NCBI RefSeq assembly: GCF_003014495.1
Contig: NZ_PYGC01000004.1
Span: 124,001-188,000, forward strand
Source: Prolixibacter denitrificans
Lineage (GTDB): Bacteria; Bacteroidota; Bacteroidia; Bacteroidales; Prolixibacteraceae
Length of the DNA stretch: 64,000 nucleotides
Direction: 5' to 3'
Shown here: positions 57,621 to 64,000 of the stretch, piece by piece
Layout: every line of letters starts with the position of its first letter
Position numbering within the stretch: the first letter of the stretch is position 1
Notes under the pieces: model-generated
What the model was told of the DNA's origin: nothing
Databases searched by the model: none
Seen by the model: the letters and a program-made list of their open reading frames with translations, nothing else
Made by a program: the position numbers and the translations under genes

Positions 57621-59201
57621 TTACAAGAGATATTTCAGTGACAGACTTATTAATACAATCACGATAAACTGTACAATTAAAATAATGGTGTTCCTCGACC
57701 AGAAATGATAGGGTTCGTCATCAATAGCTTGCTTCTCAGCTACTGTTTTCTCCTTCTGAGTCAGTTTCTGAATGATTAAAGCTACCGCGAAGGTGACCAC
57801 TGCGCCAATGAGGTTCCACCAGAACCAGAAAAGATGATCACCTACAACCAGCCAAAGAAACACATTGACCAAAACACCGGTGACCAATCCAACATTCATT
57901 GCCCGCGAATGTACCCAGCGAACCATGCTGGCAACCATAAACGTAGCGAGAATTGGACCATAGAAAACCGACCCTACTTTATTGATCGCTTCGATAACGG
58001 TATCGGCAATATTCCCGGTAAAAAAAGCAAGCACAATGGTAACAACTCCCCAGAATACTGAGGTAAGTTTGGAGTATTTTAAGTATGTTTTATCACTAAC
58101 TTTCTTTCCTGCTACTAATAAATCTTCTGTGGTAACGGCACTCAACGAGTTAATAGTTGAACTAAGCGATGACATAGCTGCCGACAAAATAGCCACAATC
58201 AATAACCCCACCAGCCCGTGCGGCAAATAATCACGAATAAAAACCGGAATTAACAGGTCAGGTTTGTCAGCTGGAATCAGACTGGAAAAAGCCGGGGTCA
58301 CCAACGCAAAGGTACCAACCACCAGTCCCATGATACTATACAACAACGTAATCGGGAACCTCAATAGACCATTTACCAGCAGTGTATTTCGGGCTGTTTT
58401 GATGTTCTTTGCCGACAACAAGCGCTGAACCTGCGACTGGTCAGTTCCGTAATAAGATGCATACAGAAAGAAACCGCCGATGACCATCGGGAAAAAACCA
58501 AAAGCACTGCCGCTTCCCTCTCCGATTCCAAAATCTTTAAAATTGACTGCATTTAAACGCGAAGGATCCAGATGAGCCAGAAAATTGTGAAAGCCCCCAA
58601 GGTAATCAAGGCCAACAAATAACGAAACCACAATTCCACCGACCAGAATAATCATCTGAATCATATCGCCATAAACAACTGCACTCATGCCTCCCTGGTA
58701 AGAATAAATGAGTGTGATGACACCAATCACCAGAATGGTCTGATAAAAGGGAATCCCCAACACGCTCATCAGAATAAGGGCTACAGCATAAACCATCACT
58801 CCTGTTCCAAAAGAGCGGCTTATCTGGAAAACAATACTAATCAAAATGCGTGTTGAGCGGCTGAACCGATTCTCGAGATATTCGTAAATACTGACAATTC
58901 CGGCTTTATATAATTTGGGAACCAAAAATACTCCAAGAAATATCATGGCCAGTGGTAGCCCAAACTCATAACTGAGCCATTGCAATCCACCTCCCTGGCG
59001 AATTCCAACAAAAGCAGGTGCTGAGATGAAGCTAATAGCTGAAAGCTGCGTAGCCATCACCGACAGACTCAACGGGAACCAACCAAATGATTTTCCTCCG
59101 AGGTAATAGTCCTGCCGTCCACTTTTCTTGCTGAATAGTTTTCCCAGCAATAAAAATCCACCGGCATAAACCACCACGATAATATAGTCTATCCAATTCA
59201 T
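57621..59201 (-). CDS. Sodium:solute symporter (SSS family)
   Basis: A 526-residue inner-membrane protein with about 13-14 TMs in the SSS/LeuT-like layout. Family marks are the YYLGGKSFGWFPLSLS segment after TM1, the sodium-site region ATQLSAISFISAP, and the LSAAMSSLSSTINSLS helix. A final cytoplasmic linker and last TM close it. By context it carries glucosylglycerate, or glucose/glycerate products, across the inner membrane with Na+. Its ATG overlaps the hydrolase stop (ATGA) and it ends 3 bp before the phosphorylase start. Confidence 0.93.
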   Translation of the reverse strand: MNWIDYIIVVVYAGGFLLLGKLFSKKSGRQDYYLGGKSFGWFPLSLSVMATQLSAISFISAPAFVGIRQGGGLQWLSYEFGLPLAMIFLGVFLVPKLYKAGIVSIYEYLENRFSRSTRILISIVFQISRSFGTGVMVYAVALILMSVLGIPFYQTILVIGVITLIYSYQGGMSAVVYGDMIQMIILVGGIVVSLFVGLDYLGGFHNFLAHLDPSRLNAVNFKDFGIGEGSGSAFGFFPMVIGGFFLYASYYGTDQSQVQRLLSAKNIKTARNTLLVNGLLRFPITLLYSIMGLVVGTFALVTPAFSSLIPADKPDLLIPVFIRDYLPHGLVGLLIVAILSAAMSSLSSTINSLSAVTTEDLLVAGKKVSDKTYLKYSKLTSVFWGVVTIVLAFFTGNIADTVIEAINKVGSVFYGPILATFMVASMVRWVHSRAMNVGLVTGVLVNVFLWLVVGDHLFWFWWNLIGAVVTFAVALIIQKLTQKEKTVAEKQAIDDEPYHFWSRNTIILIVQFIVIVLISLSLKYLL

Positions 59202-60487
59202 GAAGTCGTTTTATTAATCATGTCCAACACCAGCGCAGCGGTCCACGAAAAATCTGCTCCTCCGTAGCCCGTTCCCGACTGGTTATCGGTAAAGGGATTA
59301 AAGTATTCAAAAATCCCGTATTCCTTCACCATTCCAATGGTTTGATTCTTAACCAGCTCAGCTTCACCGGAAAGATGGTAATTTAACAAACCTTTCCAAA
59401 TCAGCCAGTTCATATTCACCCAAACCGGTCCGCGCCAATAGTTTTTCTGCTCAAAACCCACTCCTTCCGGATGGCATGACGGGAAAGGACGAATCTGTGT
59501 TTGCTCCCGGTTTGGCTTCAGCATCCGCTGAACACGGGCTAATGAAGGAATTCCGGCAAATATGGGAATATAAGAACCTGAACAGGGTTGCTTTAGCTGT
59601 TCTCTTCCAACCAGATCGTAAGGAAAATAAAGGTCCTGCTCATCATCCAGAAAATAGACGTCGAAACTTTCCGTTCCCTGATTTAATTTCTGCGAAAGCC
59701 AGTCAGTATCTTTATTCAATACTTTTCCAAGGCGAATAAGACTCTCCGTTGATGCGAGCAAAATACTGTTGAAAACCGGATCGAGTATCTGGAATGGAAA
59801 ATCATCAGGAATTCCTGAATATTTGTGTTCCCTGAGCGTATCAACCAGATACAGATATCGCTTGTAATCCAAATCTTTGGGACGGGTCGATTCACTTTCT
59901 TTCACCTCATGAACATCTTTTCTTTCGAGCTGAATATATTCAAGCTCATCCAACGTAATCCGCTCCAGCGGAATATCCCACCACGGTGAGTTATCCATCC
60001 CCGATTCCCAGTTGTGCCAAATGGCCACCAATCCGGTGGATTCGTACTCACGATATTGATAGAGCCATTGGTGATAAGAACTGACTTTATTGAACAGCTC
60101 GCTGATGCGTTGAATATCCAATCCGGCTTTAAATAACTCTTCCAGAATAAATCCATGAACCGGCGGCTGAGTAATTCCGGATGTCTTCAAATCAGCGGGT
60201 GCTTCTTCCGACACACCGGAATTCCAATAATCAGCAGAAGGAAAATAGGAACTATATTTTTCCGCGTTATGAAAGATAATATGCGGTAGAAATCCATTCT
60301 TCCATTGGCCGGAAAATAATGCTTCCATCTCGGTAAGCGCCCTTTCAGGCTTGTGATGCAAGTTTCCCAGCGCAATGAATCCCGAATCCCAATTCCATTG
60401 AAACGGATACAAACGGGGTGACGGAATGGTAAATCGACCTTTCCAGTTTTTATCCAATACCTGTATACACTGATGTGCAAGTTCCAT
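59198..60487 (-). CDS. GH63 mannosylglycerate/glucosylglycerate hydrolase
   Basis: The open frame runs to a TTG at 60517, but that lies inside a hairpin, so the ATG at 60487 (MELAHQCIQVLDKN) is chosen, giving 429 residues without signal peptide. The (alpha/alpha)6 signatures are YPFQWNWDSGF, SGMDNSPWWD with Asp165 as likely general acid, YWRGPVWVNMNWLI, and GIFEYFNP with Glu394 as likely base, in the positions known for bacterial mannosylglycerate and glucosylglycerate hydrolases. It would hydrolyse the alpha-glycosyl bond to free glycerate. The neighbouring phosphorylase and glycerate kinase favour glucosylglycerate as substrate. Confidence 0.87.
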   Translation of the reverse strand: MELAHQCIQVLDKNWKGRFTIPSPRLYPFQWNWDSGFIALGNLHHKPERALTEMEALFSGQWKNGFLPHIIFHNAEKYSSYFPSADYWNSGVSEEAPADLKTSGITQPPVHGFILEELFKAGLDIQRISELFNKVSSYHQWLYQYREYESTGLVAIWHNWESGMDNSPWWDIPLERITLDELEYIQLERKDVHEVKESESTRPKDLDYKRYLYLVDTLREHKYSGIPDDFPFQILDPVFNSILLASTESLIRLGKVLNKDTDWLSQKLNQGTESFDVYFLDDEQDLYFPYDLVGREQLKQPCSGSYIPIFAGIPSLARVQRMLKPNREQTQIRPFPSCHPEGVGFEQKNYWRGPVWVNMNWLIWKGLLNYHLSGEAELVKNQTIGMVKEYGIFEYFNPFTDNQSGTGYGGADFSWTAALVLDMINKTTS

Positions 60488-60490
60488 ATA

Positions 60491-60529
60491 GAGAAGAAAA
60501 AGCCGGTTATTCTCCAATAAGAATAACCG
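60491..60529 (-). terminator. Intercistronic terminator/attenuator between receptor and GH63 genes
   Basis: On the minus strand a perfect 10-bp stem (CGGTTATTCT / AGAATAACCG, 6-base loop) is followed by GCTTTTTCTT. It sits between the receptor stop and the GH63 ATG and could lower expression of the downstream enzymes relative to the receptor, or protect the receptor mRNA 3' end. Confidence 0.7.
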
Positions 60530-60546
60530 ACTTAGTGAAAATTTGA

Positions 60547-63150
60547 TTAGAAATTAAAGGTCGCTCTCACATATACTCTTCGTGGCAGAATTGGACGGCC
60601 GACGAAAAAGTCGCCACCGCTAATCTGCGAATTTCCCTGACGGGGCGATCCCTCGGTAATACCTACTGAATTGGCGAGGTTAAATACCGACACACCTAAA
60701 CGAAATGACTGAGTTTTGCCCAACATTGTTGTGTAGCCAGCATCCAGGCGCATGATAGAATAGGGATCCAGCTTAACAGTATTTGCATCGTTGGCAAAAC
60801 GCTTGCCAATGAAATTATCTGATAAGCCGGCATCAAACACACCATCATTGTAGGCAATACCCAACATTCCCATGGCACGGGGCTGTCTTCTCAACCAGTT
60901 ACCAACCTGACCCGGATTTCCTTCTACCTTGGTATACTCGTGATTCTGAACAGTTAAGTTACCGTAGAAATTCAGCTTTTTGGTCAGGTAATAACTTGCA
61001 TACGCCTCCAGACCAATGGTCCGTGTACTTTGCACACTTACCTGTTCGATGACACCACCAGCACCATCATTCACAAAATCAACTGAACGACGGTCGCCTA
61101 ATGTTACGTAGTAAGTGCCCAGATTGGCTGCAAAATTCTTAAATCCGAATTTAGCACCGGCTTCCGCCTGATAAATTTTTTCAGGTTTATATGACTGTGT
61201 CACACCGGGACTGATAAATTTCACCGAACGAATTTCGGGGAAGAAATACCCTTTCGAGAAGTTTGCATACAAATTGGCTTGATGCGACAATTTATACAGA
61301 CCCGCCATCGCTAGTGCAAAACCATTGGTTTGTACAGTTCCTTTATCGAAAGTATTGGAGCCGATTCCGGTTTCACTGGTAATAAATCCTTTCGCATGCT
61401 CGTAGCGGAGACCGACGTCCAGATTGAATCGATTCCACTTAATTTCGTCAGCCAAATAGCCGGCCGATTTCTGCATCGCATTCACTTTATTGGACGTCTG
61501 CGAACCAGAACCGACAATGTAACCGCCTTCTGTATAATGCTGAGTCGCTCCGTTTTCCTGGTAAGTTACATTAACCATTTTCGGCTCATTCCGGAAATCG
61601 CCCAAATAGCTGTAAATGTAGTCATCGTCTCGGGCAGAGGTGTACGAATTGAAGGTTCCAATTGTAAGATTGTGATTCGCGCTTCCCCAAGCGAAATTTT
61701 TCGAGAGGTTGAACTCACCAACCAATTCCTGCATCGGGCGATTACGATCCAAAATACGGTTTTGGAAAAGCAAATCGGTCGGTTTCAAGGGCTGTCCGGT
61801 AGAAACATACGTGAACGTAGCGTTGGCAGGTAAACCTCTTGCCGCCAGGTAATCAGACTGCAGTTCCGGAACGTTATGTACTCCGTCGCCATCTAAAAAC
61901 AGGTTGAACTGGTGTTGGTAGCTGGCATATTTTGTTTTAACCTTCAACACCCAGTCATTATCAAAATTGTAGTTGAAATCAGCCATCAGGTAACCACCTT
62001 TAGTCATTACACCATTGCTGATTTGCGATTTGTGAACACCATAAGGAGTATCGAAAGAGAAATCAGTCGCTTCACCTGTCAGCGTCGTATATACCGTTTT
62101 TCCGTCATTTCCTTTCGGACGGGAATAGTTTCCGTTGTTGTTTTTCAACGGATAAGGCAAATAGAATACTACTTTATCATCGATGTACTGTCCGTAAAGG
62201 GTAAAAGCACCTTTACCATCATTCAACATCTTTTTGATATTTCCACGGAACTGTCCACCAACTGTTTTTAAGCCTGTTTTCAAAGGCCCTTCGTCATACC
62301 GGAGGAAACCTGAAAAGGCATAAAAAGTTGTTTTATTAATCTGTCCTGAAGAGAGTACATCAGCCCGCGCACGGCCACCATCAGCCCATTCCAGCTGAAT
62401 TTTGTTTTCGGGGATAGCTGAGCCGGTAATACTGGAATAGTTGATAATACCCGCAACCGAACCAGCACCGAACAAGGTAGAAACACCACCTTTTACAAAT
62501 TCCATATTCCGGAAGCCTAAATCATTCCGAAAATAAACGTCGTGTGCCGAAGAGTTCAGACCGAAAGCACTCAAAATCGGAATTCCGTCAATCTGAATCG
62601 GTGTAAACTGATACTGTCCGCCGGAAGGCAAACCACGTACAAACACGTTGGAAGCAACCTCGCCACCGCCACCTTCGGCAGTGATACCGGGAACCGTTCT
62701 CAGAATATCAGCCTGACTGTTGGACGTCAGTTTCTCCAGCTTCTTGCTGTCCATTTCGGTCATCGACAACGGAGAATCGAATTGCGTCCGTTTACTAAAC
62801 GTTGCCGTTACAACCACATCGTTCAGGTTAAACAGGTCAGCAGAGAGGCCAAAATTCTTGGTAAGTGTTTTGCCTTCCTGGATGGTAACTTTTGTGGTTT
62901 GCTTTGTATAACCAACAAACGAAACACTGACCGTAGACGTTCCGGCCGGAAGGCTCAGTGAATAATGGCCATTTCCATCGGTAATGGTACCGTTTGTTGT
63001 GCCATCGACATATACCTGCGCCCCAGGCAATGGATTGCCGTTATCACTTTCGGTCACCTTTCCTGATAAGGTACCTGTTCCTTGCGCCATTGATGTCAGA
63101 GATAACATCATTAAGGCAAGAAAATGAACTAAAAAAATGTTAGTCTTCAT
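60547..63150 (-). CDS. TonB-dependent receptor with carboxypeptidase-like plug extension
   Basis: An 867-residue outer-membrane protein: signal peptide ending SMAQ, a carboxypeptidase-D-like domain (about 25-105, GTLSGKVTESDNGNPLPGAQV), a plug with LFNLNDVVVTATF as TonB box region and VRGLPSGGQYQF, then a beta barrel closing with RRVYVRATFNF. It lacks the SusC length and has no SusD partner. As first gene of the locus it probably brings glucosylglycerate or a related small solute through the outer membrane. It is divergent from the AraC-type regulator. Confidence 0.92.
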   Translation of the reverse strand: MKTNIFLVHFLALMMLSLTSMAQGTGTLSGKVTESDNGNPLPGAQVYVDGTTNGTITDGNGHYSLSLPAGTSTVSVSFVGYTKQTTKVTIQEGKTLTKNFGLSADLFNLNDVVVTATFSKRTQFDSPLSMTEMDSKKLEKLTSNSQADILRTVPGITAEGGGGEVASNVFVRGLPSGGQYQFTPIQIDGIPILSAFGLNSSAHDVYFRNDLGFRNMEFVKGGVSTLFGAGSVAGIINYSSITGSAIPENKIQLEWADGGRARADVLSSGQINKTTFYAFSGFLRYDEGPLKTGLKTVGGQFRGNIKKMLNDGKGAFTLYGQYIDDKVVFYLPYPLKNNNGNYSRPKGNDGKTVYTTLTGEATDFSFDTPYGVHKSQISNGVMTKGGYLMADFNYNFDNDWVLKVKTKYASYQHQFNLFLDGDGVHNVPELQSDYLAARGLPANATFTYVSTGQPLKPTDLLFQNRILDRNRPMQELVGEFNLSKNFAWGSANHNLTIGTFNSYTSARDDDYIYSYLGDFRNEPKMVNVTYQENGATQHYTEGGYIVGSGSQTSNKVNAMQKSAGYLADEIKWNRFNLDVGLRYEHAKGFITSETGIGSNTFDKGTVQTNGFALAMAGLYKLSHQANLYANFSKGYFFPEIRSVKFISPGVTQSYKPEKIYQAEAGAKFGFKNFAANLGTYYVTLGDRRSVDFVNDGAGGVIEQVSVQSTRTIGLEAYASYYLTKKLNFYGNLTVQNHEYTKVEGNPGQVGNWLRRQPRAMGMLGIAYNDGVFDAGLSDNFIGKRFANDANTVKLDPYSIMRLDAGYTTMLGKTQSFRLGVSVFNLANSVGITEGSPRQGNSQISGGDFFVGRPILPRRVYVRATFNF

Positions 63151-63337
63151 AGGTTTACTATTTTTTAATAGGACTTGGATTGAATTTTCTGATGGTAAAA
63201 CTATGAACTATAAATCCCGGACTCCTGACTCTTATTTTCCATTTATGATACTTTATTTGCCTTTTTTCATTTATTGATTACTTTTACTGTCAATACACTG
63301 TCACTTTATAACATAAAGTAAGAATCGTTCTAAACAA
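63151..63337. promoter_or_regulatory. Divergent control region of the glucosylglycerate-type locus
   Basis: The 187 bp between the receptor and regulator starts contain a 17-bp inverted repeat ACTTTAT-AAC-ATAAAGT at 63303-63319 and one further ACTTTAT half-site at 63250-63256. These could be binding sites of the adjacent AraC-type protein. No standard -7 element could be assigned. Confidence 0.4.
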
Positions 63338-64000
63338 ATGACCGGAAGACCAACCATTGAAATGCTGACCGAGGACCCGGGACAATCCATTCTCTGTCGA
63401 AGAATCGTAAGAGCCAAACGTCCAGATATCCATAACGAGGGTGTATGGCATTACCATCCTGATTTCGAGATTACGTACACGTTGAAAAGTTCCGGGAAGC
63501 GATTTGTAGGCTACAATATTTCCGATTATACCGAAAGTGACTTTGTTCTGATTGGTGAGAACCTTCCCCATTCCTGGATTACCAATCAGTACACTGAGCA
63601 GATTGTAGTCAATTTTAAAAGGGACATGTTTGGCGATGCATTTTGGAATGCCCCTGAGATGAAAAAAATAGAAGAGTTGTTGGACAAGAGTCAGCAAGGC
63701 ATCTTTTTCAATTCGGAAACGTCGTCGAAAGCATTGCCATTAATGTTTATGATTGAACGCGAAAATGGGTTCAACCGGCTTCTGCATTTTTTCCGTCTCC
63801 TCGATTTGCTGGCGAATGCCGAAACACAGGAAGTCATTACCCACTTTCATCACGAGGTGAAAGACAGCCTGAAAGCGTCGAATCGCATTGAGCGAATCTA
63901 TTCCTACATCTTGCAGAATTATCAATCGAACAACATTTCGTTCACGGAGCTAAGCGAGGAATTGAATATGAATAAGAGTTCGGTGTGCAAGTTTGTCAAG
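63338..64000 (+). CDS. AraC family transcriptional regulator, N-terminal part (3' end outside window)
   Basis: An open frame of 221 codons from the ATG at 63338 runs off the window end with no stop. The N-terminal ~100 residues look like a sugar-sensing cupin: WHYHPDFEITYTLKSSGKRFVG and LIGENLPHSW are typical. A helical linker follows, and the first helix-turn-helix of the AraC DNA-binding domain begins around residue 190 (IYSYILQNYQSNNISFTELS, then LNMNKSSVCKFVK). The remaining ~70 residues lie beyond the window. Its divergent position from the receptor, 187 bp away, suggests it controls the locus in response to its substrate. Confidence 0.92.
   Translation, partial: MTGRPTIEMLTEDPGQSILCRRIVRAKRPDIHNEGVWHYHPDFEITYTLKSSGKRFVGYNISDYTESDFVLIGENLPHSWITNQYTEQIVVNFKRDMFGDAFWNAPEMKKIEELLDKSQQGIFFNSETSSKALPLMFMIERENGFNRLLHFFRLLDLLANAETQEVITHFHHEVKDSLKASNRIERIYSYILQNYQSNNISFTELSEELNMNKSSVCKFVK

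Noticed and set aside
1-64000. Mobile elements, CRISPR arrays, toxin-antitoxin or defence genes
   Set aside because: I looked for transposase and integrase motifs, regularly spaced repeats and known defence domains and found none.

Overview
The window reads as a piece of a Bacteroidota chromosome. The signs are a SusC/SusD outer-membrane pair, a second TonB-dependent receptor with a carboxypeptidase-like N-terminal plug extension, ~800-residue FtsX/MacB-type permeases in tandem, frequent absence of strong Shine-Dalgarno sequences, and lipoprotein signal peptides. The gene set would fit an environmental, marine or sediment type such as Marinilabiliales, but the sequence alone does not fix the family. 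I see no rRNA, tRNA, CRISPR array, transposase, integrase or phage gene.

Layout. 1-8406: the end of a DUF4097-type repeat protein, then three tandem FtsX-like ABC permeases with a secreted laminin-G/DUF1080-like protein between the second and third. 8666-11360: a pair of M16 peptidases, one with an intact HxxEH site and one without. 11424-22971: mixed housekeeping and unknown genes (histidine phosphatase, alpha/beta hydrolase, membrane protein, PNGase F-like lipoprotein with sfsA, orphan hybrid-less histidine kinase, ATP-grasp protein, asnB, acetyltransferase, tiny membrane protein). 22972-23799 has no gene but holds terminators and possible small RNA. 23800-29071: SusD, SusC and an exported unknown. 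29404-34882: GH20 hexosaminidase, a long KamA-like radical SAM enzyme, an EamA transporter.

The most unusual region is 34966-50530, a seven-gene minus-strand operon mixing ABC and RND parts: ABC ATPase, a permease fused to a catalytically dead M1-peptidase-like domain and a golvesin-like C-terminal domain, a TolC-type outer-membrane channel, a periplasmic adaptor, an RND pump, a second RND pump fused in frame to an ABC ATPase, and an ABC-2 type permease. In the fused protein the ATPase domain itself appears to be split by about 175 residues carrying membrane segments. I infer a composite envelope export machine using both proton-motive force and ATP.

50957-54760 holds a GT39-type glycosyltransferase, a small unknown with a DUF72 protein, and a zinc alcohol dehydrogenase. 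54766-64000 is a coherent catabolic locus: a divergent AraC-type regulator (cut by the window end), TonB receptor, GH63 hydrolase of the mannosyl/glucosylglycerate type, sodium:solute symporter, GH13_18 phosphorylase closely resembling glucosylglycerate phosphorylase, and glycerate kinase. Together they would import glucosylglycerate and convert it to glucose or glucose 1-phosphate plus phosphoglycerate. A hairpin followed by a T-run separates the receptor from the enzymes.
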